Shown here: in pieces, positions 10,230 to 20,868 of the stretch
Numbering within the stretch: the stretch's first letter is position 1
Layout of the letters: every line of letters starts with the position of its first letter
Assembly (NCBI GenBank): GCA_025174535.1
Contig: JALBUN010000001.1
Span: forward strand, 868,001 to 932,000
Origin: Cantharellus purpuraceus
Lineage: Eukaryota > Basidiomycota > Agaricomycetes > Cantharellales > Hydnaceae
Length of the DNA stretch: 64,000 nucleotides
Direction: 5' to 3'
Made by a program: the position numbers and the translations under genes
The notes under the pieces: generated by a model
What the model was told of the DNA's origin: nothing
The model's database searches: none
What the model saw: the letters and a program-made list of their open reading frames with translations, nothing else

Positions 10230-11737
10230 TCCCTATGAGCATCTACCCTCATGACACCCACCCTCTGAGCTGTCACCATCATGGACATTGACCAACTCTG
10301 CTCTGACATCCGCTCATCACTCCAATCTGATCCTGTTGCAGTTAAACACTTGGATGACCCTTCTGATCTGAAGTGGTCGCTTGATCCCAAAGGACACCTC
10401 CAACATAATGTCAATGGTGTCTGACTCTGAGTTTTGCAGTACTATCATGATCATCTGATCTCTGGCCATTTTGGACAAAACTGCAGTTAATCCAACAAGA
10501 CTACATATGGCCAAAAATGCAAGAGTATATTCAACACTACTGTAACTCTTGTACCACATGTATGGGCTCAAAATTGCAAAGGCACAAACCCTATGGAACA
10601 CTTAAGCAGCTTCCAGTTCTGGAGCAACTGTGGAACTCCATCTCCATGGATTTCATAGAGAAGCTCCCTTCATTGCTTGGATATGACACCATACTCATGA
10701 TTGTTGACAGGTCCACTAAACAGTCACTATTCATTCTGATGCATGACACCATCACCTCTGCCTTACTAGCTAAGTTGTTCATTCTCCACATGTTCTCTAA
10801 ACACAGAGTTCCATTGCATGTCACATCCAATCAAGGCTTGGAGTTTGTGTCCTCCTTCTTCTGAACATTAGAAAAGGCTCTCAACATGAAGCTTCATTTC
10901 ACCTCCAGATACCATCCTGAGAGAGACAGACAAATGGAATAAATGAATTAGTCCCTGGAACAATATCTCCAAGTCTATTGTAACTATCAACAAGACAACT
11001 GGGCTGATCTACTTCCAATCACAGAGTTTGCCTACAACAATGCTCTGAACACGACTACTGGCATCTCTCCATTCTTTGCTGATAAAGGCTACCATCCAAA
11101 CATCTCTGTCCACCCTGAGAAGGAACTCACCTCAACCAAAGCCCGCCAATTTGTAACTGACTTTGACCAACTACACCAACATCTCTGAGAAGCCATCTCC
11201 GATGCCCAGGAACAACACCAAGTCTCTGTGGACTGATGCTGTACCCCAGCTCCAGACCTGCAGATCAGAGACAAAGTATTTGTCAAGGCCAAACACTTCC
11301 AGACCACCCATCCATCAAAGAAACTCTCTGAGAAATACTTAGGTCCTTATGAGGTCATCACTTGTGCAGGCAGTAGGTCCTTCACCCTCCAACTCCCTGA
11401 CCACTTCTGAGCAGTTCATCTGGTCTTCCACATATCAATGCTTGAACCTGCTACTACAAATGAGATCCCCAGGCACACCCAATCTCTGCCTCCTCTGATC
11501 ATCATTGAGGGAGATAATGAATACAAGATATCCAAGATCCTTAACTCAAAGATTGATTGCCAATACAAGTGCAAACTCCAGTACCTAGTCAAATGGACTG
11601 GATACAAAGGCACCAACAAAGGGTCTTCATGGATTTTCATGTCTGAACTCAATCATGCATCCAAATTCATCTCCAATTTCACCCTGCTTATCCAGACAAA
11701 CCTAGTCCTCTTACAAATCTTTAAGTTCTATCATTGA
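10230..11737 (+). pseudogene. G1 integrase and chromodomain (copy c)
   Basis: The integrase zinc region (CNSCTTC) and core are at about 10,430-11,200, with SMDFIEKLPS and a Gln-to-stop-rich C-terminus. The SDQG motif reads SNQG here, so the second catalytic Asp is lost (Asp to Asn). Several in-frame stops follow. The chromodomain lies at 11,438-11,737 with YLVKWTGYKGT. It converges on antisense gene AO3, whose stop is at 11,922. Confidence 0.8.
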
Positions 11738-11921
11738 CTCTGATCATATTATTCCACATCATTGTTTTATCACATTTCACAGAGAAGAATTACAAGTCTA
11801 CCCAACATCTGAAAACCTCACTCTGACCTGTTTTTCACCTTCAAAATTACAAATCAAAACTTCTGCTATTCTTAAGTCCACTCCAAAACATTACAATCAA
11901 ATTCATTTTCATTTTTATAAA

Positions 11922-13596
11922 TTATACATCACACTTCCTTTTTCCCTTCCCCTTGTCTACCTCAGCCTCTGTCTCTGACTCATTGTCACTCTCCACATCT
12001 AACACCCAATCCTTTTCATCCCCCATGTCTGAATCCTCATCCAGGGGGGCCATGAACTTCCACAGTCAATGCAACTTGGCAGTCCATCGCCCCTCCAGTA
12101 CCTCCTTCCATTTCATTGTCTTCACCAAGTCCACTAGCAAACCTTCTGTCCACCAGAGATGCTCTGACTGCAGGTTGACCAGCCTGATAAGCTGGCCTAT
12201 GGTACTGCTGGGCACAGAGACACACCCCATACCTGCCTCAGTCATTGCTCCCTCTGATCCAACACCACTACCTCCAGCCACCACAGCACCCACCTCCATC
12301 CACCACCTTTTGGTCAGACAACCCTCCAACCTCTTCTCTGCCCCTCCTTGTATCACTGGTCAGGGCTTGAGGGTCCAACTTCAAGGGTCAAACTTCCCAT
12401 CAATCCTACATCATCCTTTCTGACCCAACAACAATCGCCAGACTGAAGTTGGTGGGTTGGCCCAGTGGGCCACACACACTCCATGCCCATGTCACAACAC
12501 AAGTCACATATTATGCTGGGTCTGCCAAATGGCTCCACCAGAGTCAGAGCCTTAGGTGGTCCACTCCTTTTCAATGCAGCCTCCAAATTTTCCCTCTCCT
12601 CCTTGTCCTGTTGCTCTGCTGCAGCCTTCTCCATCTTGCAACTCCTTTTTATGAGTTGCTAGTAGACAATCTTCTGCCTTATGCCATATGACCCTCCATT
12701 CCACCCTCTTGCTTCTTCATATTGGCACTTGGGTACATCTTCAATGAGAAGACTGCAACCTTAAGATTTTTCTTGGTCATAGTGGCATATAACTCCACCT
12801 GTTTGCAAGCTTCAGCTGCATCTACCCAGGCCATCTCCTCATAACAATTCAAGGTCAGGTCAGGCCCTGTATCTGTCCTGAAATCCACACCCACCTCAGG
12901 CTCTGCATTTGCATTGAGCTCCATGTCCACATCAGGGTCCACCTCCACTTCTGCCTTCTCTGCCTCTGCCATGTCATCTTCTTTGGCTGCACCTGCCACA
13001 AACAACAGCCAAGGTCACAAATGCACCAGTGAGTCTGCTGGTGGAACAGATGTCAGACAGGTCAACTCTGTCCATGTGACCAAGATAATCATGATCTTGG
13101 GGGTCTGCACCCATATTGGCATGCTCAGACTCCCCAGTCAACTAGTCACCCCTGCCCTGGTCACCTCCTCCTCTACCTCCATGGTGGCCTCTAGTTCATG
13201 CGCCTGTTCCTCCACTTCCTTCAGCCTCATGGCCTCCATAGTGGCTGCAAGCTCCTTGACCTTGCAAGCTTGCTCTGCCTTTGCCTCTTCCTCCCTCTGT
13301 CTCCACTCCACTTCCTCCTCCTCCTTCTGTCTCCATTCCACCACCACCTCCTCCTTCCATCTCCACTTGACCTCCTCCTCCTCCTTCCATCTCCATTCCA
13401 CCACCACCACCTCCTTCCGTCTCCATTCCACCACCACCTCCTCCTTCTGTCTCCATTCCATCTCCTCCTCCTCCTTCCATCTCTGCTCCTCTGCCTCCTT
13501 CTCCTTTCACTTCTGTTTTTCCTCCCCTTCTTTCCATCAGGCCAGGAGCAACTGCTTGGGCTTGGCCACACTCATGTTTGCAAAAGTATTCAACAT
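11922..13596 (-). pseudogene. G1 antisense accessory gene (copy AO3)
   Basis: It runs from an ATG at 13,596 to a TAA at 11,922. The layout matches the other copies: coiled-coil repeats at about 13,290-13,510, the EAMRLKEVEEQAHELEATMEV helix, an acidic linker, TKKNLKVAVFSLKMY, and the cysteine region near 12,410-12,520. The C6 motif is damaged here: the fourth Cys is Ser and the last is lost. One frameshift lies near 12,650. The repeat region is shorter than in AO4, so copies differ in coil length. Function unknown. Confidence 0.75.
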
Positions 13597-13626
13597 CATT
13601 GAGGATAAGACCTCAACATGCCCCTC

Positions 13627-13636
13627 CTTTTATATG
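13627..13636 (-). promoter_or_regulatory. TATA box of antisense gene AO3
   Basis: Minus-strand CATATAAAAG about 31 bases before the ATG at 13,596. Confidence 0.6.
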
Positions 13637-13736
13637 TCTCCAGACCCCCCAGTATAACTCCAACTGTGCCCAACTGCATCACCTATTCAATCCATGGACA
13701 TGAGGCCTCAAGGGCTTGGCCTTAATGGAGAGATAC

Positions 13737-14549
13737 TGTTATGACTATATTCATTAATGCCCAGATCCCCGTCCAATCCCCATCCAATCCACCCAGATCC
13801 CCGTCCAATCCATCCAGATCCCCATCCAATCCACCCAGATCCCCATCCAATCCACCCAGATCCCCATCCAATCCACCCAGATCCCCATCCAATCCACCCA
13901 GATCCCCATCCAATCCACCCAGATCCCCATCCAATCCACCCAGATCCCCATCCAATCCACCCAGATCCCCATCCAATCCACCCAGATCCCCATCCAATCC
14001 ACCCAGATCCCCATCCAATCCACCCAGATCCCCATCCAATCCACCCAGATCCCCATCCAATCCACCCAGATCCCTGCGCATATGAAATCTATACTCCATT
14101 TGGAAACCATCACATCTCTATCTGTCCTCCAATTATCACCATTGAATCTCGCTCATCCACCTCTGGTTCTGATTGATGCATCAGCATCACCATAGGAACC
14201 CAGACATCCATTCCTGACAGACATGGACATATTCATGTAAGGCTATCAGCCTCAGAGATCCATCACCAGAGTAATTATTATTAGATTCCAAATATGTATT
14301 TAAGTTGTACTACTGGGGACTTCATTCCTCAGTTCAAATATCAAATCATGCCTAGCTCCTAAGTCTGATCCAAACTATCTAAGTCATACTGCATCTCCAA
14401 AATCTTGGACACAGGTATTAGTGAGGGCACAGCATCTAAGCTGAAGCCAAGTCTGTTCCAACCCCCATGATGCACCCCAACACCCACTCTGACTCTGACC
14501 CCAAACTCCAATCCAGGTTCTAACCCCCCATTGGACCTAGTGCATAACA
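13737..14549 (+). repeat. G1 LTR enlarged by an internal minisatellite
   Basis: It runs from TGTTATGACTATATTC to GTGCATAACA. At 813 bp it is about 300 bp longer than the usual 515, entirely because of the 21-bp tandem array near its 5' end. A polypurine stretch (ATGGAGAGA) lies just upstream and is a candidate PPT. Confidence 0.85.
13760..14074 (+). repeat. 21-bp minisatellite, about 14 units, inside a G1 LTR
   Basis: The unit CCCATCCAATCCACCCAGATC is repeated about 14 times, nearly perfectly in the middle. Other G1 LTRs have about two diverged units at this spot. Because 21 is a multiple of 3, long repetitive ORFs appear in several frames; these are by-products, not genes. The units are adjacent without spacers, so this is not a CRISPR array. 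Confidence 0.9.
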
Positions 14550-15147
14550 GTGACCATCCTGATGCATTCTCTGATGATAGTGCTAAAGTTACTTATGCAC
14601 TATCTTATTTAAAGGGAACTGCACTCGATTGGTTTGAACCCACCCTGACCTCTGATTCTGATGCCTCCTGACTAGACAACTACTCCATGTTCATGTCTGA
14701 ATTGAAGATCAACTTCAGACCTCATGACCCAGAGGCTGAAGCTGAGGCCAAACTCAAGAATCTCCAAATGTGTGATAACCAGAGGATCACCAAGTACCTA
14801 GTTGAGTTCAATTGACTAGCTGCTTGTGTCCAATGGGGAAGCACGGCACTCAGACACCAATTATACAAGGGCCTTCCATCCTAGATCAAGGACAAAGTAG
14901 CCAGAGTAGACAAACCTGTCACCCTATCCAAACTTCAGACCCTAGCGCAGTCCATCAATGCTTGGTATTGAGAATGATACTCTGAGGTGGCTCATGAGAA
15001 CTCCTTGGGCAAGAATCAGGACAAGTTCAATGACAAGGGCAAGTTTACCTCACCCTCCAACACCCAGGGCAGCAACAACAAGAAGCAGCCTAACTCTGGT
15101 AAATCTGGTATCCCCAGATCCAACCCCACTACAGCCTCTATCCTCCA
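14550..15147 (+). pseudogene. G1-like gag fragment (subfamily G1')
   Basis: Follows the LTR directly and matches gag of the minus-strand copy at 17,500-18,240 (for example the AEAEAELENLQM region and QDKSNDKGKSTSSSNTQGSNNKK). Stop codons interrupt it. The zinc knuckle is not reached, because at about 15,143-15,148 the sequence flips into gag on the opposite strand. Confidence 0.7.
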
Positions 15148-15542
15148 GCATGGTGCTCTTGAGGTAGGACATGGCAAAAGTGACCTTTGCCCAATTGGAT
15201 GCAAATGTGTTGGGGCAGTCATGGAAGTTCGACTGGCATTGCACCAGGAACAGTTGAAGTTTGCATGGATTGGAGCCATTGAAGGGGTCAGGTTCCCAGA
15301 CCAAGGTCTGGGACTTAGAAGCCTGCAGGATATGATGCTGCTGGTGAGTTGGAAGATAGCCTCTGCAAGGTTTGGCGGAGGTGGAGTATTGTTTTCTTCA
15401 TTGACAGTCTCTATGTGGCCCATTGGCTCTTCAATGACTTTGGGGATGGTCTTGATGCTGGGGGCAGGCACTTTCATGTGCATTTGGCATTGATGGTGGA
15501 GCATGGCATTGGGTAGAAATGAGTGTGGCAGTTTGAATATAC
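15148..15542 (-). pseudogene. G1 gag N-terminal part, inverted
   Basis: Reading right to left, gag starts just inside the inverted LTR and contains the acidic/Ser-Pro N-terminus and the matrix-like LQLFLVQCQSNFHDCPNTF segment. It ends at the inverted junction with the plus-strand gag. Both gag pieces are incomplete. Confidence 0.7.
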
Positions 15543-16579
15543 TGTTATGCACTAGGTCCAATGGGAGGTTGGAATTTGGGTCGGAGTCAGTGTTGGTGTT
15601 GGGGTCATGGGGGTCAGTGTTATGACTATATTCATTAACACCCAGATCCCCATCGGATCCACTCAGATCCCCACGCATATGAAATCTATACTCCATTTGG
15701 AAACCATCACGTCTCTATTTATCTGTCCGATTGTTACCACTGATCTCGCCCATCCATCTCCAGTTCTGATTGATGCATCAGCATCACCATAGGAACCCAG
15801 ACATCCATCCCCGTTGGACTCAGACATACTCATGTAAGGCCGTCAGCCTCAGAGACCAATCACCGGAGTAATTATTATTAGATTTCAAATATGTATTCAA
15901 GTTGCCCAACTGGGGACTTCATTCCCCAGTTCGAATATCAAATCACACCTAGTTCCTAAGTCCAATCGTAACCCTCTAAGTTGTACTCCATCTCTGAAAT
16001 CTTGGACACCGGTATTAGTGAGGGCACAGCACATAAGCTGAAGCCAAATCCATTCCGATCCCCACGACACACCCTGATTCCCACTCCGACTCTGACCCAA
16101 CCTCCAACCCAACCTCCAACCCCCAATTGGACCTAGTGCGTAACAGTCAGAACAGACTTGGCTTCAGCTTATGTGCTGTGCCCTCACTAATACCTGTAAG
16201 ATTTTGGAGATGGTGTATGACTTAGATAGTTCAGATTGGACTTAGGAGCTAGGCATGATTTGATATTCAAACTGGGGAATGAAGTCCCCAGTAGTATGAC
16301 TTAAATACATATTTGAAGTCCAATAATAATTACTCCAGTGATGGATCTCCAAGGCCAACAGTCTTATGTGAATATGTCTGAGTCCAGCAGGGACAGATGT
16401 CTGGTTCCTATGGTGATGCTGATGCATCAATGGAACTGGAGATGGATGGACAGAGTTGTGATGATGATTGGACAGACTACGGGAGGTGTAATGGTTTCCA
16501 AATGGAGTATAGATTTCATATGTGTGGGGATCTGGGGGATCAGACAAGGATCTGGGTGTTAATGAATATAATCATAACA
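15543..16579 (-). repeat. G1 LTR (minus) split by a second G1 LTR
   Basis: Segments 15,543-15,617 and 16,151-16,579 join into one complete reverse-oriented LTR of about 504 bp. The ends are TGTTATGCACTAGG at the left and AATCATAACA at the right. Confidence 0.85.
15618..16145 (+). repeat. Solo G1 LTR nested in a G1 LTR, TSD GTCAG
   Basis: This 528-bp LTR runs from TGTTATGACTATATTC to GTGCGTAACA. It is flanked by GTCAG at 15,613-15,617 and 16,146-16,150. It sits inside a reverse-oriented LTR of the same family, and the exact TSD shows transposition followed by LTR-LTR excision. Confidence 0.9.
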
Positions 16580-18240
16580 GCTCTTCCATTTTGATCTTCA
16601 AATTGTATGGCTTGTGAGTGAGTAGGGTGTCAGCACAGGTTTTGCTAAAGATGTCCATGAATTCATGATATTCTGTTGGAACATTCTTCATGTTGACCAG
16701 AGGGTCCTTGGAGTTCTTTGGAACTGTGGAGGAGATGAACAACTTGAATGTTTGCATGTCAGCTCAGGTTGAGTCACAGGCAAAGGCTGCTGTGTTGACA
16801 AAAGCAATTTTCAGAGCAGTGAGTGGAGACAGAGGTATGGAGTTGAGTGGAGCTGATGCTACCAACTCAGATGGCACCAAGGATTTAGTCTCTATTGGAG
16901 TTTGGAACAAGATACTGCCCAATACCCAGTCAATCAACAGATTGTAGCAGGTGAGCCAGTTGTGTCCCAGAACTGCCAAGCAACTAACATCCAATGCAGT
17001 TATGTAAAATGTAATGGAGTGGGTTTCCCCCATAGGAAAATGGAGTGGCAATTTGATTGTGAATTTGATAACAGAGTTAGAGGAGCCATCAAAAAGTCAT
17101 AACGGAATCAGAGTGATGTCTTCAGTCCAGAGATGATGTCTGGAGACAAACAAAGTGTCAAGGAAACAATGAGTGAAACTGGAGTCCACTAGGGTAGGAA
17201 TCAGAGTTAAGGGGATGAGGTTGGAGGTGAGTTGGAGTGTTAAGGAGTTTGGATCTGAAGAAGCAGATGCATTGAGATGTAGCTCCACAAAGGCACCAAT
17301 GAATTCAATGCAACCCTTGTCTGGTGCTGGAGCTGGAGGGTTGCTTATTATTTTTGGCTCCATAGCCTTGGCTTCAGAGCTCTTGTCAGACTTGTTGTCC
17401 ACCATAGCAGCACAAGCTTTCATAGCTGCAGAGGTGGTCTTCAGACAATCCTTGGCAATATGACCTACTTGTCCACAGAAAAGGCAGAGGTTCTGCTCAA
17501 TTCAACATTGTCATTCCTGTGGAGTTAGTTTACCATCTTTACCAAGCTTGGTAGAGAGGTCATGGGTCTGCTTCAGAGTTCCAGAGATAGATGTTGTGGG
17601 GGGGTTGGACCTGGGGTTACCAAATTTACTGGAGTTGGGCTGCTTCTTGTTGTTGCTGCCCTGGGTGTTGGAGGATGAAGTGGACTTGCCCTTGTCATTG
17701 GACTTGTCCTGGTTCTTACCCAAGGAGGTTTCTCAAGCTACCTCAGAGCATCATTCTCAATACCAAGCATTGATGGACTGTACTTGAGTCCAGAGTTTGG
17801 ATAGGGTGACAGGCTTGCCTACTCTGACAACTTCATCCTTAATTCAGGATGGAAGGCCATTGCATAGCTGGCATCAGAGTGCTGCATTTCCCCATGGACA
17901 TGAGCAGCTAGTCAATTGAATTCAACTAGATACTTAATGATCCTCTGGTTATCATGCATTTGGAGATTCTCAAGTTCAGCCTCAGCTTCAGCCTCCAGGT
18001 CATGAGGTCCAAAGTTGGTCTTTAACTCAGACACAAACTCAGAGTAGCCATCTAGCCATGAGGCTTTGGAATTGGGGGTCAAGGTGGATTCAAACCAATT
18101 GAGTGCAGTTCCCTTCAAATAAGATAGAGCATAAGTAACTTTAGCACTATCATCAGAGAATGCATCAGGATGGTCACAGAAATTGAGGGTACATTGCATA
18201 AGGAAAGGTTGGAGTTTGTGGGAATCAGATCCATCAGAGG
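16580..18240 (-). pseudogene. G1' gag and protease, minus strand
   Basis: Reading right to left: gag matrix/capsid-like region (LQPFLMQCTLNFCDHPDAF, ALSYLKGTALNWF), a Ser/Asn/Lys-rich linker, and a degenerate zinc-knuckle area near 17,460-17,510. A retropepsin-like segment follows (TLVDSSFTHCFLD at about 17,180, where Asp is kept and the usual DSG/DTG is DSS), then [16 protein letters not shown]. The reading ends just before RT (YHEFMDIFSK). Frames are broken. RT and the rest are deleted, and the adjacent sequence is the inverted LTR. Gag is cut on its N-terminal side by LTR-B. Confidence 0.75.
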
Positions 18241-19501
18241 TGTATGGGAACCACCTTTTCCCTATCAAATCCTATTTATGCAGCACCAATGTGCTATACT
18301 TCACTTTACCATTCCTAAATATCAGCATATATTTGCTGCTTGTACCTGGAATGGACTTATTCAAATATTCTCTATTTTTCCATATTTTTCCGGGAATATT
18401 CCATGCAGAACTCAGCCCAGAATGATTTATTTCTGCTGTGCTACAGTTGTGGACCCATAGGCGCCCACAAACCTTCCCACAGCCGGCTCTCCACCTTTGG
18501 ACCAGGCATTTGGCCTGAATTCAAGCTCAGATGTCTCTGATCAATAAATATTCTGTAACTTGACAACCACAGCCTCTCAGGGCACTATTTTCCGTACAGG
18601 GTGGATACCCTTCTTTTTGCCTGATCAGTGCCTAGTTCAGGGATGCCTTGGAATATTCTACCCCTTTCCATAACATTCTAGCTGTTTCCTTCTATTATTA
18701 GATAGAACTTTCCAGAACCATTATTCAGCTCCTGATCAGTGTTAGTGCTATGATCAGAACCTGTGATTGGCTTGGAATATTCTGTCCCTTTCTTCCACCT
18801 TCCACTACCTTCCAGTAGTTTCCATCTATTAATAGGTAGAATATTCCAGAAGCATTACTCAGCCCCTGTAAATACAATATATAAGGAGGTCATTCTGCCT
18901 TTGAAATAGCAACATATTCTACCCATCTTCTGCACACCATTACACAACTGTACTTGATTGCACTCAAAGTAGTGATATTCCTGCTTTGGGCATGAGTGTA
19001 GTATCTGCCTCACGTGACTACAAATCTACAGGGTGAGATTGTCTGTCAATAGTCCTGCCATTAGTGCTCTTGTTTAAGTTACTAGTGTGTACTGCCTTTG
19101 CAGAGCATTAGAAGCTTGAACTCATGTGAAGCAGTTGCTAGACTACTTCACACATTGCTGTCACCTGCTTCAGAGTGCCACTGGTTGGACAGTTGGATTC
19201 ATCCACCTACTTCCTTTAGCCTCTAAATGCATTCCCCTCTTTTCGGAATATCTGGACCCCTAAGCATCCGTGAACTCTAGACTCTGGAAGTCTTATTCAT
19301 TTCTTGCTGCTAAGAAACGTATTACCTTTCTGCGTATAGTCTGCATTGACCAATACAAAGGATTGTAACCAAAGTACAAACATTAAATCCTTTCTGGAGT
19401 TGTGCTGCAGCAGGGTTTGATATTCTTCTCAGCTGTTCATTCACGGAATTGTGGTGATTTAGAGTTTGCCCTAACACCATAATTTTGTGGGTTCCAAATC
19501 A
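18241..19501 (+). mobile_element. LTR-B copy B2
   Basis: It starts TGTATGGGAACCACC and ends GGGTTCCAAATCA, a variant of the family end CCAAAACA. A TATA box (CAATATATAAGGAGG) at about 18,878 shows plus orientation. The flanks AGAGG and CCAGT do not match, so no TSD. The left flank is G1' gag and the right is unrelated, which suggests a recombination product. Confidence 0.75.
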
Positions 19502-19680
19502 CCAGTTCTGACTCCTCATCTGGGTCCTTCACAACCTCCTTGCCCTTTATGGCTGCCCTCACTGATGCCTTCTTACTTGCAGCCTTGGCCTTGACCCAGG
19601 CAACCTCAGCAGCCCTCTTTCACACATCGTCAACAGCCTTCCTCCTCCTCCTCCTCCTCCTCCTCCTCCTCCTCCTCCAT
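19502..19680 (-). pseudogene. Lys/Ala/Glu-rich coding remnant with (TCC)n tract
   Basis: On the minus strand a short open segment encodes a Lys/Ala-rich helical stretch (KAKAASKKASVRAAIKGK) next to a poly-Glu tract encoded by (TCC)n at 19,639-19,679. It resembles the coiled-coil genes of the window in composition but not in sequence. Family unknown. Confidence 0.4.
19639..19679. repeat. (TCC)n microsatellite
   Basis: About 13 uninterrupted TCC triplets, poly-Glu on the minus strand. It marks the left break of the LTR-E fragment. Confidence 0.9.
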
Positions 19681-20183
19681 CTATTGTTCTCTTGGTAAGT
19701 AATTTCCTAGTTACAATAGCCTTCATCTTTCATATTGATTAGTTATAGTTTGGACTTGAGACCGAACTCCAAACTCCTTTCCATATTGTATTCCATATCC
19801 ACTCTATTGTTCTCCCACTCCAGATTTCTCATTCAATTCTCTGTATACTTATATGGGCTATTTTCTGTATGTTACAGTAGTTTATATATTGACTAAGTTT
19901 GACCCCAACATCCTCTTGGTTGCTAGCTTCTTGACTAGTGACTTCTTGACAACTCAAACTCTGGATCCCTGATCTGACTCCATACCTCTGAACTCCAAAA
20001 TATTGGACCAACTATCTGAGGGGGTGCAACACACAAGTTGAAGCCAAGTCCACTCGATCTGACTCAATAGTTATTGCACCTCTCTGTCTCTGGTTGAACT
20101 GGAACAGTAAAGTCCCCTCCCATATATCTCTAGCATCCAAACTCCAGTTACCTCCTTGAACTCCATTTTTCAGCCACTTAACA
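19681..20183 (-). mobile_element. LTR-E fragment, inverted
   Basis: Reverse complement of the LTR-E at 6,066-6,686: shared GACTTGGCTTCAACTTGTGTGT, TTGGTCCAATATTTTGGAGTT and other blocks. Its right end CCACTTAACA is the complement of the family start TGTTAAG. The TG..CA 3' end is missing, cut at the (TCC)n tract. Confidence 0.75.
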
Positions 20184-20545
20184 CAAGTGTGAATTCCGAT
20201 TGACAAAACATGTCAGAAGAGAGATTCACAAGCATTGGAAGTGTAAAGGCAAAGCAAAGGTGCCGAGCCAAGTTGATTATTTGAACTGAAGTCTTAGTAT
20301 ACAAAATCTTCAAGTACCTATGTATATATAAATCCCACTATGAAGGGTCACATGGATGTAGGAATAGAATCTGGACTAGGATGCAGGGTGGTCATGATAA
20401 GGAGGATAAGGATACCGATTCAAATCTAGATTCTGACAGTTGAATAGACAGGCGGATCATACTTCTGAAAGTGGATTTGATGTGTGACAGGTCATTGAGT
20501 AGGATGATAAAGATATCATTGGATGATGGACATTGTTGGAAGTAT
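20184..20545. other. No feature identified
   Basis: 362 bp with no match to other repeats in the window and no convincing ORF. It is the left flank of the G1 LTR that starts at 20,546 and may be old unique sequence or an unrecognised element. Confidence 0.5.
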
Positions 20546-20868
20546 TGTTATGACTATATTCATTAACACCCAGATCCCCATCTGATCCACTCAGATCCCC
20601 GTGCACATGAAATCTATACTCCATTTGGAAACCATCATGTCTCCAATTATCTGTCTGATTGTCACTGCTGATCTTGCCCATCCATCTCCAGTTCCGATTG
20701 ATGCATCAGCATCACCATAGGAACCCAGACATCCGTCCCCGTCAGACTCGGACATACTCATGTAAGGCCGTCAGCCTCAAGACCAATCACCGGAGTAATT
20801 ATTATTAGATTTCAAATATGTATTCAAGTTGCCTGACTGGGGACTTCATTCCCCAGTTTGAATCACGC
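20546..20868 (+). repeat. G1 5' LTR, left part (continues at 29,398)
   Basis: TGTTATGACTATATTC to GAATCACGC, where LTR-D begins. The remaining 190 bp of the same LTR are at 29,398-29,587. Together they make 513 bp, one complete LTR. It is the 5' LTR of G1 copy e. Confidence 0.85.

Noticed and set aside
13760..14074. CRISPR-like tandem array
   Set aside because: Units are directly adjacent with no unique spacers, the organism is eukaryotic, and the array lies in an LTR.
13741..14176. Several long repetitive ORFs (RSPSNPP, PIHPDPH and GLDGDLG repeats) on both strands
   Set aside because: All are readings of one 21-bp minisatellite within an LTR. The period is a multiple of three, so any frame without a stop stays open. 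No gene context.
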